64,000 nt of DNA from Olavius algarvensis associated proteobacterium Delta 3 (GCA_903231505.1 CAFBRK010000083.1:1-64000), one strand, 5' to 3'. Numbered from the stretch's first letter, positions 1 to 10,420 are shown. The notes: generated by a model not told the origin, from the letters alone. A program made the numbers and translations.

Positions 1-106
1 ACTGAAAAGATTTCACCCTTCGGGCCAAACGGAGACTTTCATGGCCGGCGTTATTCGAGGTTCGCGGTAGATTTACTACAGCTTCACCTCGAAGTGCCTT
101 GGCCAT
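1..106 (-). CDS. N-terminal part of an unidentified protein, cut by window edge
   Basis: An ATG at 104-106 is preceded by TGGAGG with five bases between GGAGG and the ATG, and the frame stays open for 35 codons to the edge of the window. The peptide begins MAKALRGEAV and is basic. It lies 100 bases downstream of the membrane-protein gene that ends at 206 and runs the same way, so the two may be cotranscribed. Too little is present to name a family; the call rests on the ribosome-binding site and the uninterrupted frame. Confidence 0.35.
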   Translation of the reverse strand, partial: MAKALRGEAVVNLPRTSNNAGHESLRLARRVKSFQ

Positions 107-205
107 AAAAGCCTCCATTTGGTGCAATGTCCGGGATAAGTCAACCGGGGCAGTTGCGTTCATCCGGTCATGACACCGGCGGGATTCATGGGAGTCATTT
201 TCAGG

Positions 206-547
206 TCAGGGCCGGGGGGGGCGTTCCATTTCATTGCCATGGTCGTTCCCGGCAGGGACGTCTGGCATGTCGTCGTCGGACTCATCGAGCAGCAGCTCGG
301 CTTTGGCCCGCTTTTTCTTGGCCACCACAAAACCGACCGCCACGGCCAATAGAATCATCATCGGCAGAAAGAGCTCTGCCAGTATGAGGTGGCTTTCGCC
401 GGGCGCCGGACCGGTGGCTTCGTAACGCATTTCCTGGGGAGCCTCGCTCAGTCGCGATGTCAGGGTAAGACCGATGGCGCCCAGATAAATGGCAACAAAT
501 ACAAGTGCGGCGACAGCAAGACGTTTTTCAAGTTGACTCATTTGCAT
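206..547 (-). CDS. Small two-span inner-membrane protein with acidic tail
   Basis: A 113-residue protein with two hydrophobic stretches (about 11-30 and 57-77), a basic KKKRAK stop-transfer motif after the second, and a very acidic C-terminus (LLLDESDDDMPD). The ATG at 547 follows a purine-rich GGGATGG; an in-frame ATG at 568 is the alternative. It is divergent from the Fe-S/cytochrome b pair starting at 808, with a 240-base region between them that should hold both promoters. Family not recognised; a role beside the redox pair is only suggested by position. Confidence 0.6.
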   Translation of the reverse strand: MQMSQLEKRLAVAALVFVAIYLGAIGLTLTSRLSEAPQEMRYEATGPAPGESHLILAELFLPMMILLAVAVGFVVAKKKRAKAELLLDESDDDMPDVPAGNDHGNEMERPPRP

Positions 548-807
548 GGGCACCATCCCTTTATACATAGATCTGAAGAAATCCCCATCTTCATTGTAGG
601 AGTGAAAAACCGATCTATTCTGCGTTAAGTTTATGGAAAGTTCAAGGTTTTAAAACACCATTGTCGGAATGTGTACCGCGCGATTCATGTTTGTAACCAT
701 ACCCGGGTTGACGTCTCTGGAGTGTCATCGGTTCTGACCGCCCAACCTGTCCGGATAAGGCATCGTTGTTGGAAGCATCGAGACTCTAACACACCATCGA
801 GGAGGTT

Positions 808-1782
808 ATGACTTCGAAACGAATTTCCAGACGTTCCTTTCTCAAGGCCGGCATGGGGGCCGCCGGAACGGTCGCCCTTGCCGCATCCCCCGTATCTGCT
901 ACCAGAAAACAACACAACGAAGATCTGTGTACCCTGATTGACATTCAAAAATGCGTTGCCTGCGAGGCCTGTGTCGACGCCTGTCGGGACGTCAATGATG
1001 TCAAGTTTCCTGAACCGGAAGGCCCGATGCCCAACATGTTCCCGAGAAAGAAGGTTCGTGTCGAAGACTGGTCCCCCGAAGAAAAGCGGGACGTCACGGA
1101 CCGGCTGACGCCTTACAACTGGCTGTTTATCCAGCATGCCGAAGGAACATACAACGGAAAATCCTTCGAATTGGCGATTCCCCGCCGGTGCATGCACTGT
1201 CTGAATCCCCCCTGCGTCAATCTGTGTCCTTTTGGAGCCGCCCACACCCTGTCCAACGGAATCGTCAGAATCCACCAGGACCTGTGCATGGGCGGGGCCA
1301 AATGTCGGGCCGTATGCCCATGGCATATTCCCCAGCGTCAGTCCGGAGTGGGCCTGCACCTGGATATATTACCCCAGTATGCCGGCAACGGGGTCATGTT
1401 CAAATGCGATCGGTGTTACGACAGGGTCGCCGAGGGTGAACTGCCGGCCTGCATCGAAGTCTGCCCGGAGGGCGTCCAGGAAATCGGGCCCCGAAAAGAG
1501 ATGGTCGAGAAAGCCCGTCGCTTGGCTACCCAAATCAACGGTTTTGTGTATGGTGCGGATGACAACGGCGGAACCAATACCATCTATGTATCTCCCGTAC
1601 CCTTCGGAGTCCTGAACGAGGCCATTGTAATAGGGCCGGGGAACCCCCACCTGAAACGGACCGCGGATTCGATGGCCGACCCGAATCGGATGCTTGCAGC
1701 CCTGGCGATCGCTCCGGTGGCCGGAGTCATCGGTGCCCTTGGGCGTCTCCGAAAATTAAGCCGTCAAGGGGAGGGTAACTAA
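808..1782 (+). CDS. Tat-exported ferredoxin-like subunit, 4 x [4Fe-4S] (FdhB/HybA type)
   Basis: This 324-residue protein looks like the electron-transfer subunit of a membrane-bound periplasmic oxidoreductase. A twin-arginine signal (ISRRSFLKAG, residues 6-15) precedes four cysteine clusters: C49/C52/C55/C59, C128/C131/C136/C140, C160/C166/C170, and C200/C203/C215/C219. A hydrophobic segment at about 295-313 could anchor the C-terminus, as in formate dehydrogenase beta subunits. AGGAGG lies just before the ATG. The next gene starts in the overlap TAATG, so the pair is translationally coupled. A catalytic molybdenum or NiFe subunit is absent from the window, so formate dehydrogenase versus another quinone-linked enzyme cannot be decided. 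Confidence 0.85.
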   Translation: MTSKRISRRSFLKAGMGAAGTVALAASPVSATRKQHNEDLCTLIDIQKCVACEACVDACRDVNDVKFPEPEGPMPNMFPRKKVRVEDWSPEEKRDVTDRLTPYNWLFIQHAEGTYNGKSFELAIPRRCMHCLNPPCVNLCPFGAAHTLSNGIVRIHQDLCMGGAKCRAVCPWHIPQRQSGVGLHLDILPQYAGNGVMFKCDRCYDRVAEGELPACIEVCPEGVQEIGPRKEMVEKARRLATQINGFVYGADDNGGTNTIYVSPVPFGVLNEAIVIGPGNPHLKRTADSMADPNRMLAALAIAPVAGVIGALGRLRKLSRQGEGN

Positions 1783-2264
1783 TGGAGAAGATATCCACAC
1801 GATGGATGCATTGGATCTACGGGGCTGCTGTAGCGATCGTTCTGTTCACCGGTTTTGGAAACATGCCCCTCTGGGGACGCTACTATATTGCCGATATTCC
1901 CGGGCTGGGGTGGTCCGGTAATTTCTTTCTGAATCTTCAAGTCCATCTGTTCATGGGAGCCGTGCTATTGGGGCTGGGGGTGTATTTTCTGATCGTTTAT
2001 GTGTATTCGAGGTGGGACGGGATTCGGGTCTCCCCAAGCGGCAGAGTCCGGGCCGCACTGTTAACCCTGGCGTTGCTGAGCGGCCTGGTCATGGCCGCTC
2101 GAAATCTGCACGGGATCCAATTTGCCTTTGAATTCCAGGTGGGCCTAATATTTTTTCACATGGGCACCGCCATGTCTTTCATGATCGCCTCGATCACCTG
2201 TCACCTTGCAAGGTGCAGGTGGGTCCAAGATGTCCCGCCGCTTTCCGAAAGCAGCAAGTCATGA
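1782..2264 (+). CDS. Cytochrome b subunit (formate dehydrogenase gamma / cyt b561-like)
   Basis: A 160-residue protein with four membrane spans and histidines inside or beside them (H10, H55, H110, H126, H141), the pattern of di-heme cytochrome b subunits that pass electrons between a periplasmic Fe-S subunit and the quinone pool. The start overlaps the stop of the Fe-S gene by one base (TAATG). It begins directly with RWMHWIYG, the usual first heme-ligand helix. The gene is shorter than E. coli FdnI (about 217 residues), as is common for sulfate-reducer versions. The partner specificity is inferred. Confidence 0.75.
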   Translation: MEKISTRWMHWIYGAAVAIVLFTGFGNMPLWGRYYIADIPGLGWSGNFFLNLQVHLFMGAVLLGLGVYFLIVYVYSRWDGIRVSPSGRVRAALLTLALLSGLVMAARNLHGIQFAFEFQVGLIFFHMGTAMSFMIASITCHLARCRWVQDVPPLSESSKS

Positions 2265-2420
2265 GCATATTGGTGTCGCAGATGTGCTAAAGGTTCGCCT
2301 CGCCAGATAATTCCGGCCGTGACTGCAGTCATATAGCAGTTACCATATTTACGCTCCCTTTGAGTATAGCGTATTCTTCCAACAGAATACGGGGACGAAG
2401 GAGTTCGGATATAGACGTGT

Positions 2421-2512
2421 TCGGCGTCGGGGTCGGTATCGGGATCGGAATCGAGACAGGATCGCCATTTTCGGGATCGATACCGATATCGATTCCGATG
2501 CCGACCCCGATG
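2421..2512. repeat. GGTATCGG/GGAATCGG-periodic inverted repeat, copy 1
   Basis: The gene-free stretch 2265-2609 holds a long imperfect inverted repeat. The left arm (about 2421-2455) is built from TCGGNN units (GGTATC, GGGATC, GGAATC) and the right arm (about 2473-2512) is its complement (GATACC, GATTCC, GATGCC). A related copy lies at 5806-5908; both are followed by a similar GATGAT(C/T)CCGCC and a later AATTCTGACA. Reading frames across it give low-complexity peptides and are not taken as genes. It separates the convergent cytochrome b and metW genes. Confidence 0.7.
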
Positions 2513-2591
2513 ATCCCGCCCTTTTCCGATACGGTGACACGTCACCATTCGGAACGGAATTCTGACAATGGTTATAAGCGCATTTGAACAG

Positions 2592-2620
2592 GTATTTCCT
2601 GACAGGATGTCAGGAAATAC
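2592..2620 (-). terminator. Perfect 13-bp stem hairpin at the end of metW
   Basis: GTATTTCCTGACA and its exact complement are separated by three bases; the metW stop codon lies inside the hairpin. There is no clear U-tract after it on the minus strand, so it may protect the 3' end or act as a weak bidirectional terminator between convergent genes. Confidence 0.45.
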
Positions 2621-3236
2621 GGGTGATGACAAACAACCCGATGTGGGCGAAGATGTTCGCGTAGGGATGAAGCAGGCGGGTTTGATACCAGGAGGACCCG
2701 AAGAGGTAGTGCTCACGAATAATCTTTATATGTTCCCGCTGGCAGTAATCCCTCATGTCCTTCACGGTGAGCTGTCGGATGTTGGGCGTGTTGAACCATT
2801 CGAAGGGCAACGCCGGCGACTTGGGCGCGCGGCCTTTAAGCAACAGCCCGAGGCGCATTCGCCAGTGACCAAAGTTGGGAAATCCCACGATCCCGAACTC
2901 TCCGATTCGAAGCATCTCCGTTATGACGAGCAATGGGTGCTTGACCACCTGGAGGGTTTGATTCAGGATGACGTAATCGAAGGAGTCGTCCGGAAAGTCT
3001 GAAAGCCCCTCGTCCAGGTCGCCATGGTAAGTGGAAATTCCGGAGGAAAGCCCGTCGACGAGACTCTCACCATCGATATCGACGCCGAATCCCACAACCT
3101 GTTTTCTGGCGACCAGGTCTGCCAGCAGGCTGCAGTTGCCGCTGCCAAGGTCCAGCACGCGCGCCTTTTCCGGGATCATGGACATGATCATGTCCCTGTC
3201 GGTCCGGTCCAGCTTATTGACATACAAATCGTTCAT
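2610..3236 (-). CDS. metW: MetW, methionine biosynthesis methyltransferase-fold protein
   Basis: A 208-residue SAM-methyltransferase-fold protein of the MetW family, which works with MetX in homoserine acylation. It shows a glycine-rich SAM motif (VLDLGSGNCSLL, residues 27-38), then the family's NQTLQVVKHPLLV and VGFPNFGHWRMR segments. The ATG at 3236 is chosen because the frame before it encodes unrelated sequence inside metX. It overlaps the end of metX by 23 bases, so it is the last gene of metY-metX-metW. High confidence by family; its biochemical action is not settled for the family as a whole. Confidence 0.92.
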   Translation of the reverse strand: MNDLYVNKLDRTDRDMIMSMIPEKARVLDLGSGNCSLLADLVARKQVVGFGVDIDGESLVDGLSSGISTYHGDLDEGLSDFPDDSFDYVILNQTLQVVKHPLLVITEMLRIGEFGIVGFPNFGHWRMRLGLLLKGRAPKSPALPFEWFNTPNIRQLTVKDMRDYCQREHIKIIREHYLFGSSWYQTRLLHPYANIFAHIGLFVITRIS

Positions 3237-4386
3237 CCGATTCCCCTGTCGGATCCCTTTCAACAATGCCGCAAAGAAACGAAGATAAAATCCGGTCCAG
3301 TTTTTCCACCTCGATGAGAAACGCATCATGCCCGTAACCCGACTCGATTTCGACGAATGAGACATCCCTTCCGGTGGACAGCATGGCCCGGACGATTTCC
3401 CGTGACTGCTCGGTGGGAAACAACCAATCCGTGCTGTAGGTGACAAACAGATATCGGGCTGTGGCCTTTGCAAACGCTTCCGCAAGGGGCCCGTAGGCCC
3501 TGGAGATGTCGAAGTAATCCATGGCCTTGGTGATATACAGGTAGCTGTTGGCGTCGAATCTTTCGGTGAAGGTGCTTCCCTTGTGGTTCAAATAGGATTC
3601 CACCGCGAACTCCGAAGAAAAATCATAACTTAACCGGTCGGCGGACTGGAGGCGGCGTCCGAATTTGGAGTCCATCAGAAATTCAGACAGATAGGTGATG
3701 TGACCGATCATCCGGGCCACGGCCAGACCCTGCTGGGGGCCGGGTTCCCCGTAGTAATGGCCGTTTTGCCAGTTCGGGTCGCTGGTGATCGCGCTCCGGC
3801 CCACGGCGTTGAAGGCGATCCCCTGGGCGGAAAGCCGGGCGCAGAAGGCGATGCTGATTGCCGATCGGACCATCTCCGGGTATCTCAGAGACCATTCGAG
3901 AACTTGAAAGCCCCCCATGGAGCCCCCCACGATGGCGTGCAGACGGGAGATGCCGAGATGATCGATGAGCCGCTTCTGGGTATCGACCATGTCGCCAATC
4001 GTGATGATCGGGAAATCGAGGCCATAGGGCTCCCCGGTTTCCGGATTGATCGAGCTCGGACCGGTCGAACCTTTGCATCCGCCAATGATATTGGAGCAAA
4101 TCACCCAGAATTTTCGGGTGTCGAAGGCTTTTCCGGGGCCGATCATGGTATCCCACCATCCGGTCCGCTTGTCATGGACGTCGTGATACCCGGCGGCATG
4201 GGCATCTCCGGAGAGCGCATGACAGATCAGGACTGCATTGGACCGGGTGTCGTCCGGCTCGCCGTAGGTTTCATAGACGATATCCACCGGTCCCAGGGTG
4301 CGGCCCGATTCCAGAACCATCGGATCGCCCTTTTGAGCAAACGTGAATTTTTTTGGTGTTACCTGCCCGACCGAATTCCGGTCCAT
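3214..4386 (-). CDS. metX: Homoserine O-acetyltransferase
   Basis: A 390-residue alpha/beta-hydrolase-fold enzyme that acylates homoserine with acetyl-CoA (or succinyl-CoA; the family cannot be split by eye). The nucleophile elbow GGSMGGFQ puts the catalytic Ser at 156; the late STDWLFP aspartate and GYGHDAF histidine complete the triad. The ATG at 4386 has GAGGAG eight bases upstream, which favours it over the GTG at 4395. It sits 13 bases after metY and overlaps metW, so its transcript should be controlled by the SAM riboswitch at 6008-6134. Confidence 0.95.
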   Translation of the reverse strand: MDRNSVGQVTPKKFTFAQKGDPMVLESGRTLGPVDIVYETYGEPDDTRSNAVLICHALSGDAHAAGYHDVHDKRTGWWDTMIGPGKAFDTRKFWVICSNIIGGCKGSTGPSSINPETGEPYGLDFPIITIGDMVDTQKRLIDHLGISRLHAIVGGSMGGFQVLEWSLRYPEMVRSAISIAFCARLSAQGIAFNAVGRSAITSDPNWQNGHYYGEPGPQQGLAVARMIGHITYLSEFLMDSKFGRRLQSADRLSYDFSSEFAVESYLNHKGSTFTERFDANSYLYITKAMDYFDISRAYGPLAEAFAKATARYLFVTYSTDWLFPTEQSREIVRAMLSTGRDVSFVEIESGYGHDAFLIEVEKLDRILSSFLCGIVERDPTGESDERFVCQ

Positions 4387-4399
4387 TTTTAACACTCCT

Positions 4400-5908
<1,509 letters not shown>

Positions 5909-5979
5909 CGCCATCTGCGTTCTATTGGAACTCTCGAATAGGAACACAATTCTGACATCTGCTGTAGATGTTTCGGGTC

Positions 5980-6004
5980 AAAAAAAAACCTCCCAAAGGG
6001 AGGT
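5980..6004 (-). terminator. Intrinsic terminator of the SAM riboswitch
   Basis: On the minus strand AACCTCCC, a short loop, GGGAGGTT and a run of T residues (the 5980-5988 A tract) form a textbook rho-independent terminator. It lies directly downstream of the SAM-I aptamer and upstream of metY, so it is the likely expression platform. Confidence 0.88.
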
Positions 6005-6007
6005 TCA

Positions 6008-6134
6008 CATCCAATTGCCGCTAACGGCGTCATGTACCCCAATGGGTCTGGAATTAGCACCTTGCTGGAACAGGTTGCTGGGCGGTCACCGGGCCAGGTC
6101 CCTCACGCCGCTCTCCATGAATATTTCAGTGAAA
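6008..6134 (-). promoter_or_regulatory. SAM-I (S-box) riboswitch controlling metYXW
   Basis: Read on the minus strand, the segment carries the conserved S-box landmarks in order: GAGGGACCTGGCCC (6091-6104), CAGCAACC (6073-6080) and AGGTGCTAATTCC (6050-6062), followed by a closing half rich in GCCG/CGGC. The outer strands TTCAC (about 6130-6134) and GTGAA (about 6003-6007) could pair as part of P1. SAM binding should favour the terminator at 5980-6004 and shut off metY-metX-metW when methionine is plentiful. Confidence 0.9.
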
Positions 6135-6259
6135 GCGTAATGCATTATCCGGGGAAGTCAAATGTCGAGGACAGCGGCGGCCCCACCTTGACCCTCATGC
6201 TCGATATCCTTGTTTGCCCCGATCAATTTTTCTTTTGGAACAATACTGTAGCAACAGCG

Positions 6260-6673
6260 TCAGGAACTCTTGGGAAGGACCTTGGTTTTTACGGCATAAA
6301 AGGCAACGGCAACGGCAAGAATCAATCCGGCCGTACCCACAAGTGTGAGGCCGTCATATTTTTCGATATCTAATATGATCACCTTTCGGGCAATGGCGAT
6401 GAGGGCCACCTCAAGAACGATTTCAATATGGATGACATGATCCTTCAAATAGGCCTTGATGGATTCCAGGAGTTCGATGCCGATGAGCACCAGCATGAAA
6501 AAGCCGAAAATCTCCAGCAGATCGGCGATCTCGAGCAGGAACCTGGGAGGTGCCAGGAAATCCTTGATGATAATCCAGCCCAGTTCAAGGGTTGAAATGA
6601 GGATTACCAGCGCCATCATGCCAACCAGCGCACCCACGATGTATGTTTCAAACTTGTTAAGGAATTGGATCAT
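6260..6673 (-). CDS. PsiE-family membrane protein
   Basis: A 137-residue protein with four predicted spans, matching the phosphate-starvation-inducible PsiE family in size and in the central sequence ELLESIKAYLKDHVIHIEIVL. Function is unknown for the family. The ATG at 6673 is preferred because GGAG sits eight bases upstream; an in-frame ATG at 6688 is the alternative. It lies 83 bases after the SLC13 permease gene, in the same direction, and just upstream of the SAM riboswitch, which therefore probably has its own promoter. Confidence 0.8.
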   Translation of the reverse strand: MIQFLNKFETYIVGALVGMMALVILISTLELGWIIIKDFLAPPRFLLEIADLLEIFGFFMLVLIGIELLESIKAYLKDHVIHIEIVLEVALIAIARKVIILDIEKYDGLTLVGTAGLILAVAVAFYAVKTKVLPKSS

Positions 6674-6756
6674 GACTTCCGCTCCCATTTGATTAAGAGG
6701 CCAACCATTTCATACCGCTCCATGGGCTTTTAGCCCGGACATTGCAATAGGTTCTG

Positions 6757-9114
6757 CTAGCTCAAGGGCCAGAACATAGGCAACACCACCATAATCACCA
6801 CCAGCACCACCAGAGTAAGTAAACCCCCGACCTTCAAATAGTCTGCAAATCGATAACCGCCGGGCCCCATGACCAGGATATTGGCCGGATGGGCGATCGG
6901 GGTGGTAAAGCTGGCCGATGCGGCTATGGCAACAGCCATCATCAGGGTTTGTGGGCTGATGCCCATGTTGGCGGACGTGTTCAAGGCGATGGGCGCCATC
7001 AATACCACCAGCGCTGCGGTGGGCACAAAACACGTGGCAATGAACGTCAGGCTCACAAGGCCCAGCATGACGGCGCGGGGGCCAAAGGGACCCACCAGGC
7101 TGACCACCGCTTCGGCAATATACTTGGCGGCACCGGTTTGATCCAGAGCCGTTCCCAGCGGCAGCATGCCGGCAATCAGAAACACCGCCTTCCATTCGAT
7201 TTGCCGGTAAGCTTCCTCCATGGTCAGGCATTTTGACATGACCATGACCGCCGCCCCGACGACCGCAGCGATATAAATGGGCACCCATCCGAGAAATACC
7301 GGGAGCAGCGTCAGGCCCATGATGGCAGTCGACAGCAGGGCTTTTTCCTGGCGCACCGGCTCCCTGGCCATATCGGTCAGCACGAGAAAATCAGGCTCCT
7401 GCCCGAGCAGTTTGAGCTTTTCATAGGGACCATGGAGTAATATCGCATCACCGAACAAGATGGCCTCATCCCGCAAATTTGTACGGATCGCCTTTCCACG
7501 ACGCCAGATGGCCAGTACGGTGAGTCCGTACTTTTCCCTGAAATTCAATTGGCGCAGGGTCATGCCTTCGAGGGTGGTGTGGTGGGACAGAATCGCTTCC
7601 ACCAGCCCGAAGTCACCGGCCGTCAGCGCGTCCACATCCACAGAATGCCGTTGGTCGACCTCCAGCTCTTGAAATCCCTTTAGTATCTCAAAATCCGACC
7701 TGCGGCCTTCAACCACCAGCCGATCGCCGGCCTGAAGCACTTCACCAGGTTCCGGGAGGGTGATCGGTTCTCCCTGACGCAAAATTCCCAGAATTCTGCT
7801 GCCCAGGACATCACCGATCCGGCTCTCCTTCAATGTCTTGCCGATCAACATCGATTCATCGGGCACCCGCATCACCATCAGACGTTCATGCAGCTTGTAG
7901 GTTTCGATGGCTTCCCGGCGCGGGACATAGCGGAATTGATCGAATCCGGGCATTTTTTCCATGGCCTCGAGCTTTTCAACCGGGCCGGCCACCAGCAGCC
8001 AATCGCCCCGCTGGAGGATCTCATCCGGCAGGCGGGTCCGCTTGATGCTCCCGTCGTGGCGGATGGCCAGCACGTTGGTGCCGAAACGCTCGCGAAAATT
8101 CAATGTGTTCAATGTCTTGCCCACATAGGCGGAAGCCATCGGCAGACAAATTTCGGCAATCCGGATATCATCCGAATAGGGTCTTTCCAGGTCGATTCCC
8201 CCTTCCTCGATTTCCAGTTGACGTAACTTTGACAGCCCATCCAGGGCTTCAGGTTGTCCCTGGACCGTCAGCAGATCGCCCCCTTGAAGAACATCTCTGG
8301 GGCCGGGGGCGACCGACATCGCCCGTTTGCGGGTAATACCGAGGATATGCAGACCCAGAACAGACCCGATTCGGGTACCGGCAAGGGTCTCTCCGATCAA
8401 GACCGAATTTTCGGGTACGCGAATCGTAAACATCTTCTCCCGGAGTTTATAGTCGGGCGACAGATCACCGTTTTTGATCCTGGCGGTATCCCTGGCCAAA
8501 TCCCGGTCTGGCAGCATGTGACGTCCGACCAGCACCATAAAGGCCACACCGGCAGCCATGACCGCCAGGCCCACCGGGGTAAAGTCGAAAAAGGAAAACG
8601 TTTTCATTCCGGCGTCCCTCAGGGCGTCGGTCACCAGGATGTTCGGCGGGGTTCCGATCTGGGTGGTCAACCCACCCAAAAGTGATCCGTAGGCAAGGGG
8701 CATCAAAAGGCGCGACGGTGAACGGCCGGTATGACGGGCGATATCCATCACCACCGGAAGCATGAGGGCGGCCACCGCAACATTGTTCATAACAGCCGAC
8801 ATGACCCCCGCGGTGACCATGATCACAATAATCATAGTGGTTTCGGTGTTTCCGGCCATGCGTAGGACAACTTGTCCGATAATGTTGGCAACACCGGTGC
8901 GGGTCAGGCCCCCGCTGAGGATAAACACCGCCCATATCGTTACCACCGCCGGATTGCTGAACCCGGAGAGGGCTTCCGTCGGGCTGACCAGGCCTGTCAG
9001 TGCGACGCTGCCCATGGCCAGCAGGGCGGTGACCTCCATGGGAATCCACTCGGTGACAAGAAGCACCACCGAAATCGAAAGTATGGCAAATACCAGGGCT
9101 TTTTCCGGTGTCAC
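6757..9114 (-). CDS. SLC13/DASS-type permease with four RCK_C (TrkA-C) domains
   Basis: A long ion-coupled transporter of about 785 residues. An N-terminal membrane half with NNVAVAALMLPV and SLLGGLTTQIGTPPN (the SLC13 substrate/sodium loop) is followed by four consecutive TrkA-C-like cytosolic domains (about 225-570), each with a GKTL or GMTL motif and a GD(R/W/A/L)L turn, then a second membrane half with TALDQTGAAKYIA and PTAALVVL. The GTG at 9114 has AAGGAG seven bases upstream, so it is preferred to the ATG at 9132. Substrate (sulfate, dicarboxylate or other anion) cannot be read from the sequence. Confidence 0.88.
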   Translation of the reverse strand: MTPEKALVFAILSISVVLLVTEWIPMEVTALLAMGSVALTGLVSPTEALSGFSNPAVVTIWAVFILSGGLTRTGVANIIGQVVLRMAGNTETTMIIVIMVTAGVMSAVMNNVAVAALMLPVVMDIARHTGRSPSRLLMPLAYGSLLGGLTTQIGTPPNILVTDALRDAGMKTFSFFDFTPVGLAVMAAGVAFMVLVGRHMLPDRDLARDTARIKNGDLSPDYKLREKMFTIRVPENSVLIGETLAGTRIGSVLGLHILGITRKRAMSVAPGPRDVLQGGDLLTVQGQPEALDGLSKLRQLEIEEGGIDLERPYSDDIRIAEICLPMASAYVGKTLNTLNFRERFGTNVLAIRHDGSIKRTRLPDEILQRGDWLLVAGPVEKLEAMEKMPGFDQFRYVPRREAIETYKLHERLMVMRVPDESMLIGKTLKESRIGDVLGSRILGILRQGEPITLPEPGEVLQAGDRLVVEGRRSDFEILKGFQELEVDQRHSVDVDALTAGDFGLVEAILSHHTTLEGMTLRQLNFREKYGLTVLAIWRRGKAIRTNLRDEAILFGDAILLHGPYEKLKLLGQEPDFLVLTDMAREPVRQEKALLSTAIMGLTLLPVFLGWVPIYIAAVVGAAVMVMSKCLTMEEAYRQIEWKAVFLIAGMLPLGTALDQTGAAKYIAEAVVSLVGPFGPRAVMLGLVSLTFIATCFVPTAALVVLMAPIALNTSANMGISPQTLMMAVAIAASASFTTPIAHPANILVMGPGGYRFADYLKVGGLLTLVVLVVIMVVLPMFWPLS

Positions 9115-9380
9115 GGATGGTCTCCTTGGCATGTACTGGGATGCTCAACGCCCGGAAGATTACTCAAGGCGTATTGTTTCAGTAAGTCAAAGTTATAAGG
9201 ATGATATTCCGCAAAACAATGGATGCGCTTCACATTTACCTGAAGGGCGTTAAGGCAATCTTGAGAATGGTACGTTCGCGCGGTCGTGGCACTGGGGGCG
9301 ACGGGCAGGTATCGTCAGCATGTACTTGTTATGAACGTCCTGTTAAGTCTCGGAGTATCTCCAACCCATTTAGAGAAGAC

Positions 9381-10283
9381 CTAAATTTCTGTTTCCATTT
9401 GCTCCAGTATGGTTTCGGCCTGGTTCAGCCGTTGAATCGCCTTGGTACCCAATTGTTTTACCAGTCCGGAGAGTAATGTTTCGATGCAGATCACCGCCGC
9501 TGCAATCGGGCTGAAAAAATAATCCCCTTCAATGGATGTAATCAGGAAGTGGTCGGTATCGCTGGCCAACGGCGAAGACAACGTGTCTGTTATCGCGATA
9601 ATGTCCACGGCCTGGTGTTTGCAGATACGACAAGCGTCAACGGTATCTTTCGTGTACGGAGTGACGCTGATGGCGACAAGTACATCCCCAGGTCTGAGAA
9701 CAGACAAATCCTCAGCCAGCGTGTGGCCGGCCTGGCCGATGAGAGTCACCCGATCGCGGATCATATTAAGGTAAAAGCCCAGGTAGTGGGCCAGGGGATA
9801 GCTGCTTCGCAGACCGACAATGAGAACACGTCTGGCTTTGACCATCAGCTTGATGATGTCGGCAAACCGCTGTTCATCGAAGCTGTCCGCCATCAGCATG
9901 ACATTGCTCCATTCATCCTGGATAACGCGCTCCAACAGAGAGGTTTTATCGTCGTGGCCGGCGGGTCCCCGCTGTAAAAATTTCTTCACCTGTTCGCTGT
10001 AAAAATTCTTTCGTTGTCTCAGGCTGCTCCGGAAAAGCTCCTTGAGCCCCGGAAAGCCATCAAAGCCGAGTTTCTGAGCCAAACGGGTAATGGATGAAAT
10101 GTTGATGTCATTTTCCCGGGCGATCTCGGATATGGATTTGGCTGCCGTCTCGTTGGGCTCATCGAGCATCCGCTTTAGCACAGCCAGGTTACGATCGGTC
10201 AGCCGTGTGGTGTGCTCACCCTCGCGGATGTCGATATACAGGTGTCTGAGTTCCTCTAAACTGGTAGGCGCCTGGGCTGCCAT
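9381..10283 (-). CDS. RpiR/MurR-family regulator with SIS domain
   Basis: A 300-residue transcription factor: an N-terminal helix-turn-helix (about residues 45-75, ENDINISSITRLAQKLGF) and a C-terminal SIS sugar-phosphate-binding domain (about 135-260, VLIVGLRSSYPLAHYL and VAISVTPYTKDT). It follows the KamA-like gene in the same direction with 137 bases between, and precedes the SLC13 gene by about 270 bases. Members usually sense a phosphosugar, but the neighbours are amino-acid genes, so the ligand and targets are open. Confidence 0.9.
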   Translation of the reverse strand: MAAQAPTSLEELRHLYIDIREGEHTTRLTDRNLAVLKRMLDEPNETAAKSISEIARENDINISSITRLAQKLGFDGFPGLKELFRSSLRQRKNFYSEQVKKFLQRGPAGHDDKTSLLERVIQDEWSNVMLMADSFDEQRFADIIKLMVKARRVLIVGLRSSYPLAHYLGFYLNMIRDRVTLIGQAGHTLAEDLSVLRPGDVLVAISVTPYTKDTVDACRICKHQAVDIIAITDTLSSPLASDTDHFLITSIEGDYFFSPIAAAVICIETLLSGLVKQLGTKAIQRLNQAETILEQMETEI

Positions 10284-10420
10284 AGTCCTAAATTCCTTTA
10301 CACCGAACGGCGTACATCACAGATAGCAAAATCAATCCGAACAGTGCCGATAGTCTCTTCATAGAGAGCGTAACATACAGCGATACCGGGGAGTTCATCA
10401 AAATTTGGTGGCAGCCCGGA

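Noticed and set aside
685-1359. Long minus-strand frame opposite the Fe-S subunit gene
   Set aside because: It is the antisense shadow of a gene with clear Tat signal and four Fe-S clusters.
2349-2540. Arg/Ser-rich reading frames over the GGTATCGG repeat (also 5791-6060)
   Set aside because: They arise from the hexamer period, have no ribosome-binding site and no relatives; the DNA repeat explains them.
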